DNA from: Tateyamaria omphalii
GTDB taxonomy: Bacteria; Pseudomonadota; Alphaproteobacteria; Rhodobacterales; Rhodobacteraceae
Reading direction: 5' to 3'
Length of the DNA stretch: 64,000 bases
Assembly (NCBI RefSeq): GCF_019802125.1
Contig: NZ_JAHVHT010000005.1
Location: 62,001-126,000, forward strand
Below the pieces are notes generated by a model. It saw only the letters and a list, made by a program, of their open reading frames with translations, ran no database searches and was not told the DNA's origin. The translations under genes and the position numbers were made by a program. Shown one piece after another: positions 8,906 to 16,556 of this stretch. Each line of letters opens with the position of its first letter. Position 1 is the stretch's first letter.

Positions 8906-9833
8906 CCCGCTCTCCGATCCGCGGGTCAATGGCGCGATAAAGCAGGTCAATCAAAAGATTGACCGTCACAAATAGAACCGCAGTGAGGATCACCACTGCC
9001 TGCACCTTGGGGAAGTCCCGCGCTTCGATTGCGGAAACGAGAAACGTGCCCAGACCAGGCCGCGCGAAGATCACTTCGACCATAACGGCGCCCTCCAGCA
9101 AAAAGGCGAGTTCAAGTCCGAATACGGTGATCACCGGAATGGCGGCATGAGGCGCAACATGATCGCGCTCGAGAGCACGCCTGCTTATGCCCCGCCGCCG
9201 GAATGCCGGTAGGAAGGATTGGCCCCGCGCTTCGAGAAGACCAGAGCGCAGGATCCGGGTGAGCGAAGCCGCAACGCCAAGTCCAAGTGTCAGGGCAGGT
9301 AGAATGACATGCGCCGAGGTGCGGGCACCCATCGCAGGCAACCACCCAAGCTGAACCGCAAACAACAGGATCAGAAGCAAGCCAAGCCAATAAGCCGGAA
9401 TCGCGGCGCCGATGGATGCAAGCGCGACGGCAAGCCTATCCAGCCAGCCGCCCGGTTTTTTGGTTGCCAGCAGCGCAAGTGGTATCGAAAAAAAGAGGCC
9501 AATCAGCAGCCCGAGAACCGCCAGCGGCACAGTGTAACCGATGGCTGTGACCAGCTCCGGCCAGACATCGCGCCCAGTGACTGCCGACTGACCAAAATCG
9601 CCTTGCAGCAACGGGCGCAGCCAAGATGCAAAGGCCGTCCAGAACCCCGTATTGAATCCCGCCTCGGTACGAATTTGGTCAAGCACCGCATCAGGCACCA
9701 CGGCTTGATATCTGGCGATCGCGACCGCAAGGGCCGGATCACCCGGCGCGTGCCACAACAGTGAAAATGTGGCGAGGGCTGTACAGACCAGCACAACGCT
9801 TGCGCGTAGAAACAAGGCCAGAACAGAGGCCAC
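8898..9833 (-). CDS. ABC transporter permease, DppB/NikB type
   Basis: A 311-residue inner-membrane permease with about six helices. It shows the family features LLWHAPGDPALAVA near the N-terminus (a G-DP motif of DppB-type proteins) and a C-terminal EVIFARPGLGTFLVSAIEARDFPKVQ block. The start is a GTG whose G overlaps the stop of the ATPase gene upstream (TAGTG), so translation is coupled. It pairs with the DppC-like gene downstream. Confidence 0.88.
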   Translation of the reverse strand: MASVLALFLRASVVLVCTALATFSLLWHAPGDPALAVAIARYQAVVPDAVLDQIRTEAGFNTGFWTAFASWLRPLLQGDFGQSAVTGRDVWPELVTAIGYTVPLAVLGLLIGLFFSIPLALLATKKPGGWLDRLAVALASIGAAIPAYWLGLLLILLFAVQLGWLPAMGARTSAHVILPALTLGLGVAASLTRILRSGLLEARGQSFLPAFRRRGISRRALERDHVAPHAAIPVITVFGLELAFLLEGAVMVEVIFARPGLGTFLVSAIEARDFPKVQAVVILTAVLFVTVNLLIDLLYRAIDPRIGERDA

Positions 9834-10558
9834 TATGCAGCCCGCTCAAGCGCGCCGAGGGCAAAGGCGGCATCGCGCAGTCTGTGTCCGTACGCCGTTT
9901 TGGGTTCCGCGACAAACGCCTTTGCCGCACCGATCTCCTCAATCCTGCCAGCACGCAGCACGGCGATATCATCTGCATATGCCGCAGCATAACCTAGGTC
10001 ATGCGTAACGATCATTGCCGCAAAACCTTCTTCCGCCTGCAGCTCAGCAATCAGCCGGGCTGTGTGCTTTTGCGTCACGGCATCCAGAGCAGATAGCGGC
10101 TCATCGAAGAGGACCAGCGGCGGTGCAGCGATCAACGCGCGCAATATGCCGACGCGCTGTGCCTGACCGATGGACACCTCGGATGGCCGCCGGTCCAGCA
10201 GGTCGGTAGAGATCTCCAGCCCATCGCAGAGCCGTTGAAGACGGCTCGGGTCACATTGCAAGCGTTTCGCCACGCAAGGCTCCATAACTGAGCGGCGGAG
10301 CAACAAGTGGGGGTTAAATGCGCTTCGAGGCTCCTGCATGACCAGAGCGGGGCGAATGTAACGGGGTGACGCGCCAGCCCATGTGACCTGTCCGGTCGTG
10401 CAAGGCACCAGGCCAAGGGTGGCCCCAATGAGGGTCGACTTGCCAGCGCCACTCTCCCCAACGACGGCCAATGTACGGGCAGGTTCCAAATAAAGGGAAA
10501 CGTCTTCCAACGCTCGCATCCTTCCGCGCCGGACGGAGACTCCGTCGACATTCAGCAC
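9833..10558 (-). CDS. ABC transporter ATP-binding protein, DppF/NikE type
   Basis: About 241 residues from a GTG at 10558 that overlaps the end of the preceding ATPase gene. The frame is open to 10660, but that extension is not domain-like. It has Walker A GESGAGKST, a modified signature SIGQAQRV, Walker B LVLFDEPLSALD and switch-His THDLG. It lacks the usual C-terminal oligopeptide-transporter extension, so it is shorter than DppF (about 330). It would form a heterodimer with the ATPase at 10552-11235 to energise import. Confidence 0.87.
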   Translation of the reverse strand: MLNVDGVSVRRGRMRALEDVSLYLEPARTLAVVGESGAGKSTLIGATLGLVPCTTGQVTWAGASPRYIRPALVMQEPRSAFNPHLLLRRSVMEPCVAKRLQCDPSRLQRLCDGLEISTDLLDRRPSEVSIGQAQRVGILRALIAAPPLVLFDEPLSALDAVTQKHTARLIAELQAEEGFAAMIVTHDLGYAAAYADDIAVLRAGRIEEIGAAKAFVAEPKTAYGHRLRDAAFALGALERAA

Positions 10559-11235
10559 GGCAATTCCAACCAATTGCGATGGGCGCAAAGCGCCTTGGCC
10601 GCCGATGTTTGGGGTGTAGCAAGCACGGTCTCGGTCGGCGCATTTTCCACCACGTGACACGCATCCATTACGATCAGCCGCGACACTCGCGCGGCTGCAA
10701 GGCCCAGGTCGTGGGTGATGAGCAAAAGCGCCGTTTGTCGTTCCTTAAGATACGCGTCCAGCAAGTTCATGGTGCCCGCCGCAACGACAGGATCCAGCGC
10801 AGACGTGGGTTCATCCATAACCAGCAGGTCCGGCGCGCCCAGCAATGCCAATGCGATGACAAAACGCTGCTGCATCCCACGGCTCCATGCCCAGGGCCGC
10901 TTCCGCATATCGCCTGCTTCGATGCGAAGCGCTTCAAACAAGGCATCCCTGCGTACCACGTCAGGATCAAGGCCCAACGCGCGCTCTGCTTCACGCCAAT
11001 GGAACTGCATGGATCTCAACGGGTCGAGCGCATCATCCGGGCTTTGCGGGACAAGCGCCACGCTTTGACCGCGCGCGCGGAGTGTATCCACCAACGCGTG
11101 TCCAAGCGTGGACTTTCCAGACCCTGACGCTCCGACAAGTCCAACGCGCTCGCCGGGCTCGATGATGATGTCGGTTGGATATAGGATAGAGCGACCTGAG
11201 CGATGGACGCTCAGGCCACGCGCAACAATTGTCAT
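10552..11235 (-). CDS. ABC transporter ATP-binding protein, DppD/NikD type
   Basis: A 227-residue nucleotide-binding protein: Walker A GASGSGKST, degenerate signature SRGMQQRF, Walker B LLVMDEPTSALD, switch-His THDLG. Like its partner it is short, nearer to NikD (about 254) than to DppD (about 327). The start overlaps the binding-protein stop by 4 bp, which indicates one transcript for all transporter components. Confidence 0.87.
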   Translation of the reverse strand: MTIVARGLSVHRSGRSILYPTDIIIEPGERVGLVGASGSGKSTLGHALVDTLRARGQSVALVPQSPDDALDPLRSMQFHWREAERALGLDPDVVRRDALFEALRIEAGDMRKRPWAWSRGMQQRFVIALALLGAPDLLVMDEPTSALDPVVAAGTMNLLDAYLKERQTALLLITHDLGLAAARVSRLIVMDACHVVENAPTETVLATPQTSAAKALCAHRNWLELPC

Positions 11236-12755
11236 TTGGTCAACGCAGTCTCGTGCGTGATCCAGTAGGTTTCGGTCGGATGAACCGCATACCCTGTCAA
11301 ACCGGCACGCGCCACATTGACCTGAGAAACATGAAAAACGGGAAGCATCGCTGCCTCGGCAGCAATGATGTCTTGCACCCGGTCATAGATCGCTTTGCGT
11401 TCTGCATGATCGAACGTGGTGCGTCCATCTTTCAGCAACCGGTCCAGTTCTGCATTGCTGTAGCCGCCGGAATTGGAACCTCCCTCGGTTTTCAGAAGTG
11501 CCTCCAGAACCGCGCCCGGATCGCCCTGCGGTGTTGTAACCCAGGCCTGCAGGAAGAGGTCCGCTTGCCCGGATGCGATGGCATCGTTGCTGGCCCCAAA
11601 TTCACCCAACCGAACACTGGCGTTGATACCAATCGCTTGCAGGAAGGCTTGCGTCAGTTCCGCGGTCGGCGGAAGCGCTGCGCGTGACGCATAGGTGACG
11701 ATGTCGATTTCCAGCGGCTCGCCATTCCACATCCAGAACCCCCCTTCCTTGACCGCGCCGGCCTCTGCCAAAAGCTTTTCGGCCAAGGCGGGGTCGTAGA
11801 CCGGGTCAATGTCGGCGGCCCAACTTTTGCCGTCGGGATAGACAGTGCCTGCAGGCATGCCCCCAACACCGGAAAGCACCGCTTCCACAATACCCTGCCT
11901 GTCGATCGCTGCAGACACCGCACGGCGGATCAAAGGGTTCTTCATCGGCCCACTTTTTGCGTTGACTGTATAGAAATAGAGCCGCGCTGTGGGCGCAGAA
12001 AAGCCCTGTGCGCCCGTTTCCTGAATGCGTGCAAAGTCGGTTTCGGGATAATTGATAACCATATCAACCTCACCCGCTTCAAATGCGAGCGCGGCCGCGC
12101 CAGGGTCCGGGATCACCATCACACGCACTTCTTCCAGCCCGGGCGTCCCAAGACGGTAATCTGTGTTGGCTTCAACGCGATAGAGCTGATCAGGCACCGC
12201 TTCGCGGAAAATGTACGGTCCGGTCGCATTGATGGGGAACGCATCCGATGACTGACCCAGCACTGCAATGCCAGGCTCAGACAATGTCCATGGGAAGGCC
12301 GCGTTCGGACTGTTTGTTTCAAACACGATCACGCGGTCATCCTCCGCGACCAACCCAGAGAGGTCGAGAAGGTTGGCAACCCGCGCGTTGTGCGCCGGAT
12401 GGCCTTCTTCAAGGATGGGTTCAATTGCAGCAACAACCGCATCCGCAGTCACAGGTGCACCGTCGTGAAACTTGAGCCCATCGCGCAGAGTCACGCGCCA
12501 TGTTGTCGCTGCCGATTGCTCGATACCTTCGGCAAGGCGAGGATAAAGATTGAGCTCATAATCAAGCCCCATGAGCGTTTCAGTCACGCCAGTCTGGTTC
12601 GACATCCAGCCGTTGTAGCCCGCGCGCGGGTCCGGCACCTCGGCCTTTGGACCGTACCCCACTGAAATTGTGAGGCTTCCATCCTGCGCAGTTGCAGGCA
12701 TTGCGGCGGCACAGGCGAAGACGACAGCCGTGGCAAGAGATTTTAGAAGTGACAT
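11232..12755 (-). CDS. ABC transporter substrate-binding protein, SBP family 5 (peptide/nickel type)
   Basis: A 507-residue periplasmic protein. MSLLKSLATAVVFACAAAMPATAQ is a Sec signal peptide with an AxA cleavage site, and AAGGA lies 7 bp before the ATG at 12755. The frame is open to 12971 but the signal peptide fixes the start. The body has the family 5 pattern (ETLMGLDYELNLYPRLAEGIE, LRDGLKFHDGAPVTADAVVAAIEP). This fold serves di/oligopeptides, nickel, haem or metallophores. Because a CobW/ZigA-type GTPase and DUF1826 are upstream in the same operon, a metal ion or metal chelate is a reasonable but untested guess. Confidence 0.88.
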   Translation of the reverse strand: MSLLKSLATAVVFACAAAMPATAQDGSLTISVGYGPKAEVPDPRAGYNGWMSNQTGVTETLMGLDYELNLYPRLAEGIEQSAATTWRVTLRDGLKFHDGAPVTADAVVAAIEPILEEGHPAHNARVANLLDLSGLVAEDDRVIVFETNSPNAAFPWTLSEPGIAVLGQSSDAFPINATGPYIFREAVPDQLYRVEANTDYRLGTPGLEEVRVMVIPDPGAAALAFEAGEVDMVINYPETDFARIQETGAQGFSAPTARLYFYTVNAKSGPMKNPLIRRAVSAAIDRQGIVEAVLSGVGGMPAGTVYPDGKSWAADIDPVYDPALAEKLLAEAGAVKEGGFWMWNGEPLEIDIVTYASRAALPPTAELTQAFLQAIGINASVRLGEFGASNDAIASGQADLFLQAWVTTPQGDPGAVLEALLKTEGGSNSGGYSNAELDRLLKDGRTTFDHAERKAIYDRVQDIIAAEAAMLPVFHVSQVNVARAGLTGYAVHPTETYWITHETALTK

Positions 12756-12765
12756 GAAACGTCCT

Positions 12766-13038
12766 TTAGTTTCCTTGAGCAGTCGTACTGGTGAAAGAAT
12801 GTCGGTCCTTGGCGAGAGATCTGGCTTCCGTCTCCGATAAGAATTGCAGTGCATCTTCGGTTGCCAGACCGTTGGCACAAGCGCGGTCCCAAAGACGCCG
12901 AACAGAGGCAGGCGACCACGGCAAAGCCGCCTGAGACACCCAATTGCGCAGTGGCGCAGGCAAAGCATCATAGCTGCGCATCGGGTCGCTGTTGCGACGC
13001 GTCCGGCGAAGCGTCGTCGCCCCGAGATTGCGGGTCAT
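12766..13038 (-). CDS. DUF6525-like small protein
   Basis: A 90-residue basic protein with the recognisable core DPMRSYDALPAPLR... AALPWSPASVRRLW, which I recognise as DUF6525, a small family common in Rhodobacterales with no known function. There is no signal peptide or membrane segment. Its ATG overlaps the DUF1826 stop (ATGA) and its stop is 10 bp before the binding-protein start. Its coupling to both implies a role linked to the metal chaperone or transporter. Confidence 0.75.
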   Translation of the reverse strand: MTRNLGATTLRRTRRNSDPMRSYDALPAPLRNWVSQAALPWSPASVRRLWDRACANGLATEDALQFLSETEARSLAKDRHSFTSTTAQGN

Positions 13039-13670
13039 GCGATGCCCACAGTACGGTCCACGTTATCAAGCACGAGAACCAGACGCGTCTCTCCCGTCCC
13101 TTCAATGGGAGGAGATCGGTGCAGAAGACCCGATGGCGGCTGTTCCTGCCACAAAGTGCCACGCAGCAAAATCGGCGAGCCAGTTGGTGCGGTAAACACG
13201 CACTTGGGATCTTCTCCTCTTGTTGAGACTCCGTACTGTGTGCCGGTTCCGCGATAGGTGCAGATAAGCTGGCCCGTGATCGCATCTATATGGAACTTTC
13301 GGCAGGCGTTTGAGGTAACAGCTTGCAATCGAAGGCGTAGGTACTGCGCACGCATCAGAGCCGCGAACAGACGGGCCAGGTCAGCAACATCATCAATAAG
13401 CTGGGCCCGTTCTGCACAGGCCGGAGTACCTGCAACTTCACAAAACGAGCCCAACGTTGCACTGACCGCCTCAGGCTTTACTACAACGCGCCCTTGCGGC
13501 AGCAAAGCCGGGTCCAGATGGTCTATCCAGGTTTGCAACCGTTTCGCGGGACGTCTCCGCCAAATCGCCGCAGCGCAACCCGGTCGTAGAAACGCAGCCA
13601 AATCTTGGGAACGCTCAGCCACGGCAACGCCTACGGCAGCATCCCGGATAGCAGTGCGATGGAAGCTCAT
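13035..13670 (-). CDS. DUF1826 domain protein
   Basis: About 211 residues from ATG-13670, which overlaps the CobW stop by 4 bp. The longer frame to 13763 lies inside the CobW gene and is not needed. The DUF1826 features are an N-terminal AIWRR element, a middle [18 protein letters not shown] segment, a YRGTGTQY motif and a C-terminal hRSPP...RLVLVLD end. His, Cys and Asp in CRKFHID and HRSPP could bind a metal, as in cupin-like folds. The family is often found beside CobW-type GTPases, as here, but the reaction is unknown. Confidence 0.75.
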   Translation of the reverse strand: MSFHRTAIRDAAVGVAVAERSQDLAAFLRPGCAAAIWRRRPAKRLQTWIDHLDPALLPQGRVVVKPEAVSATLGSFCEVAGTPACAERAQLIDDVADLARLFAALMRAQYLRLRLQAVTSNACRKFHIDAITGQLICTYRGTGTQYGVSTRGEDPKCVFTAPTGSPILLRGTLWQEQPPSGLLHRSPPIEGTGETRLVLVLDNVDRTVGIA

Positions 13671-14878
13671 GCCACTTGTTCCGCGCGTCGCCAGGCAGGA
13701 AAGGGATCCGGGTAGTCCGGAAGTGTATCGGGACCTGCCGCAAGCTCTTCCGGCACCAGACATGCATCAAGGCGCGCCTTCAGCGTCGGCCAGTCGATCC
13801 CGGATCCGATAAACACCAGCTCCTGACGCCTGTCGCCCCATGGTTCTTGCCAATGGGCTTGCATATAGATGCGGGCACTCTCGTGATCCGGCCAGCGATC
13901 CTTTGGCACTGACGCCCACCAGGTACCAAGCGGTTGCACGCTGGACAACGCACCTGCCAGCGAAAACTCCGCGACCCAACCCGGCCGCGTTGCGATCCAG
14001 AAGTGCCCCTTGGCCCGGATGACACCCGGCAGATCACCGTTGAGTATGTCCAAGACCCTTTCGGGAACAAAGGGTCGCCGCGCCCGATAGACAAAAGAAG
14101 CAACTCCGTATTCTTCGGTCTCTGGCACATGGTCGGCAAACCCGTAAAGCTCCTTGGCCCACATTGGGTGTTCATGCGCCTTCTCGAAATCAAACAACCC
14201 GGTGTCAAGAATGGCATCTGCAGGGACATCAGACTGATCAGTCTCTATGATCCGCGCGTCGGCATTGAGGCTGCGAATGATCTTGCGGGCGGCATCGACC
14301 CGGTCCGGACCAGCATCTGTGACCTTGTTCAGGATTACGATGTCCGCGAACTCGATCTGATCTGTCAGCAGGTGGACCAATGTGCGCTCGTCTTCCTCGC
14401 CCATCGTTTCTCCCCTGTCATGCAGGAAATCGTGGCTCGAAAAGTCACGCAGCAGATTCACCGCATCCACTACGGTCACCATTGTATCGAGGCGCGACAC
14501 GTCGGACAGGCTGTTGCCGGATTCGTCTCTGAAGTCGAAGGTGGCGGCGACCGGTAGCGGTTCCGAGATTCCGGTCGACTCGATCAACAGGTAATCAAAC
14601 CGGCCCTCAGCAGCGAGGCGGCGGACCTCATCCAGCAAATCGTCGCGCAGGGTGCAGCATATGCAGCCATTCGACATCTCGACCAGGGTTTCGTGTGTGC
14701 GACTGAGTTCCGTGTCGGCCCTTACCAGATCGGCATCAATGTTCACTTCGGACATGTCATTCACGATCACGGCAACGCGTCGACCGTCCCGATTGTTTAG
14801 GACACGGTTGAGCAAAGTGGTTTTTCCTGCTCCCAGGAAACCGGACAACACGGTAACGGGCAATCGGGCATCAATCAT
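13667..14878 (-). CDS. CobW/ZigA-type metallochaperone GTPase
   Basis: A 403-residue COG0523 G3E GTPase: P-loop GFLGAGKTT (residues 13-21), EVNIDADLV switch region, the metal-binding CICC (72-75), ESTGISEP Walker B-like motif, NKVTDAGP guanine-specificity motif, then a CobW_C domain. Members deliver zinc, cobalt or other metals to client enzymes. ZigA/ZNG1-type proteins work under zinc limitation. Its start overlaps the flavoprotein stop (ATGA) and its stop overlaps DUF1826. The precise metal cannot be read from sequence. Confidence 0.88.
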   Translation of the reverse strand: MIDARLPVTVLSGFLGAGKTTLLNRVLNNRDGRRVAVIVNDMSEVNIDADLVRADTELSRTHETLVEMSNGCICCTLRDDLLDEVRRLAAEGRFDYLLIESTGISEPLPVAATFDFRDESGNSLSDVSRLDTMVTVVDAVNLLRDFSSHDFLHDRGETMGEEDERTLVHLLTDQIEFADIVILNKVTDAGPDRVDAARKIIRSLNADARIIETDQSDVPADAILDTGLFDFEKAHEHPMWAKELYGFADHVPETEEYGVASFVYRARRPFVPERVLDILNGDLPGVIRAKGHFWIATRPGWVAEFSLAGALSSVQPLGTWWASVPKDRWPDHESARIYMQAHWQEPWGDRRQELVFIGSGIDWPTLKARLDACLVPEELAAGPDTLPDYPDPFPAWRRAEQVA

Positions 14879-15792
14879 GCGGCAGCCTCAAGCGGTTGTA
14901 TCAGTTGGGGAAAGACGAGGGACTGGTGGCAACCGATACCGGCGGTCGCGCCATCACCGATAGCGGATGTGACGTTGTGCGACGGACGCGCACAATCTCC
15001 GGCGGCAAAGACACCATCCACCGAAGTCTGGCCCATTGGGCCAGTCTGAACGAATGGACCAAGTGGCCCACTGGCGCTGGCGCAGCCAAGCATATCGGCA
15101 GGCGTGCCGCTCAGGCTGATCCGTGGCGCAGCGAAGACGGCTGCAAATTCAGATTGCGCACCATCATCGAATACGACGGATATGCCCGTCGCGGTCAGGT
15201 TCAAGCGTTCGACGAAGCGCGGGTCGGCTTTCAAACCGTCTGATAGAGAACCCGCCGCCTCAAAATCACCGGTCACGCCGGTCAGGACGGTAACATCATC
15301 ACTCCAGTCAGCGCGAAGCAGTTCCACTTGGTGTCCCGACATAGCATGATTTGCCAGTACCGCGAGCGGACGACCACGAACCTCGAAGCCGTGACAATAT
15401 GGGCAGTGCAACAGTGACTTTCCCCACGCTTGATCACAGCCGGGTAGATCGGGGAGCATATCGGCAACGCCATGTGCGAGAATGATGCGGCGGGCGGGAA
15501 TCGTTTCACCAGAAGCGAGGGTAATCTCGAAATTATCGCGATCTCCGCCAACTGATACGACCTCTCCGTCACACCGGGTGACTGACGGATAGCGCTGCAC
15601 ATCCGCTTTGAAGGCAGCCAAGATATCGCCGGGTGGCTTTCCGTCCCATCCCGGCACACCATGAGCAGCTTCGGAGGCCCGGTTGCGCGGTGCGCCGGCA
15701 TCAACGACGGCAACGGTCCGGCTGGCACGACCAAGCTGCAGTGCGGCGCTTAGCCCGCCGAAACTGCCTCCGACAATGACAACGTCCTGCAT
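14875..15792 (-). CDS. Thioredoxin-reductase-like FAD/NAD(P) oxidoreductase
   Basis: A 305-residue flavoprotein with FAD motif GGSFGG (residues 8-13) and a redox-active CPYC at 130-133 in the HCPYCHGFE context, followed by an NAD(P) region and the C-terminal FAD motif VFAAGDCA. The body resembles the stand-alone TrxB-like reductases that often sit beside Rrf2 regulators. ATG-15792 is chosen because GGGAG lies 7 bp upstream; the open frame to 15996 crosses the promoter. It is first gene of the long operon, divergent from Rrf2. The electron acceptor is unknown. Confidence 0.87.
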   Translation of the reverse strand: MQDVVIVGGSFGGLSAALQLGRASRTVAVVDAGAPRNRASEAAHGVPGWDGKPPGDILAAFKADVQRYPSVTRCDGEVVSVGGDRDNFEITLASGETIPARRIILAHGVADMLPDLPGCDQAWGKSLLHCPYCHGFEVRGRPLAVLANHAMSGHQVELLRADWSDDVTVLTGVTGDFEAAGSLSDGLKADPRFVERLNLTATGISVVFDDGAQSEFAAVFAAPRISLSGTPADMLGCASASGPLGPFVQTGPMGQTSVDGVFAAGDCARPSHNVTSAIGDGATAGIGCHQSLVFPQLIQPLEAAA

Positions 15793-15826
15793 TCTGCAGC
15801 TCCCTGAGTCGTGGTGCTCACAATAC

Positions 15827-15843
15827 GTAACTATTGAAGTTAC
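15827..15843. promoter_or_regulatory. Candidate operator, 6-bp perfect dyad
   Basis: GTAACT and AGTTAC are separated by 5 bp in the 105-bp gap between the divergent flavoprotein and Rrf2 genes. It is likely a regulator site, either for Rrf2 or, given the metal-related operon, for a Fur-family protein such as Zur. The sequence alone does not decide. Confidence 0.4.
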
Positions 15844-15845
15844 TA

Positions 15846-15876
15846 GATTTACGCAACTGCATTTGTTACGTAAATC
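15846..15876. promoter_or_regulatory. Candidate operator, long imperfect dyad
   Basis: GATTTACG-N-AAC is mirrored by GTT-N-CGTAAATC around a 7-bp centre, so 11 of 12 positions per arm pair. It sits just upstream of the Rrf2 ribosome-binding site (GGAGG) and next to the 15827-15843 dyad. Two adjacent dyads suggest cooperative autoregulation and control of the divergent nine-gene operon. Confidence 0.45.
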
Positions 15877-15897
15877 GCAAATGGAGGAAATCCGCGC

Positions 15898-16296
15898 ATG
15901 AAACGCAACAGCCGGCTGTCTTTGGCGCTGCACACATTGGGTCACATGGCCCGCGAGCCTGATCGTGTGCGCACCTCTGCCGACATTGCCGACCATGCCG
16001 GGACAAACCCGGTTGTGGTCAGACGCGTGCTGGGACGGCTACGCAAAGCCGGCCTTCTTGCTGCCGAGAAAGGGCATGCTGGCGGCTGGCGGCTGGCCAG
16101 ATCGCCGCAAGAGATCACGTTGGCGGATGTCTACGTCGCCCTGGAAGAAAGCATGGTTGCGACACCTGGAAACGAGGCTCAACCAGATTGTTCAGTAGAG
16201 CACGCGCTCCATCAAAAGGTCGCATCGGTCTTGGAAGACATCGAGCGAAGCCTGATCGAGAAGCTGTCCGCGACAACAATTGCCGAGGTCCGGTAG
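15898..16296 (+). CDS. Rrf2 family transcriptional regulator
   Basis: A 132-residue winged-helix protein: SRLSLALHTLGHMA, then a recognition helix region NPVVVRRVLGRLRKAGLL and the wing KGHAGGWRLARSPQEITL. It lacks the three-cysteine cluster of IscR/NsrR; the only cysteine visible is in the PDCSVEHAL region near the C-terminus, as in YwnA/CymR-like members. It is therefore unlikely to bind an Fe-S cluster by the usual ligands, but a single-thiol redox switch is possible. It is divergent from the flavoprotein-CobW-transporter operon. Confidence 0.85.
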   Translation: MKRNSRLSLALHTLGHMAREPDRVRTSADIADHAGTNPVVVRRVLGRLRKAGLLAAEKGHAGGWRLARSPQEITLADVYVALEESMVATPGNEAQPDCSVEHALHQKVASVLEDIERSLIEKLSATTIAEVR

Positions 16297-16556
16297 TTAC
16301 CCAAACACGGCTTCGCGCGGTATAAACCGATCAGCCGGACTGAAGGATGCTGCATGACAGTGGCTGAACGATAGTCCGATCACCAATGAGCCGGATGAAA
16401 TGCCGGGGCAATGTTCTGTTTTCTCAACAAAGGTATGAATTGAGGCAATGTGCGCCCGCCATCGCATTGCGTTTCAGCGACGTTCAAGGCAATAACCGCT
16501 GCAAGGCAGCTCTGAGATCCGTCTAGCCACCTGAAAAGCTAGATGAGGGAACAGAT

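Noticed and set aside
16297-16556. Search for an iron box in front of the TonB receptor
   Set aside because: No TGA-N9-TCA palindrome or Fur-like AT-rich dyad was found by eye, so no regulatory feature is claimed.
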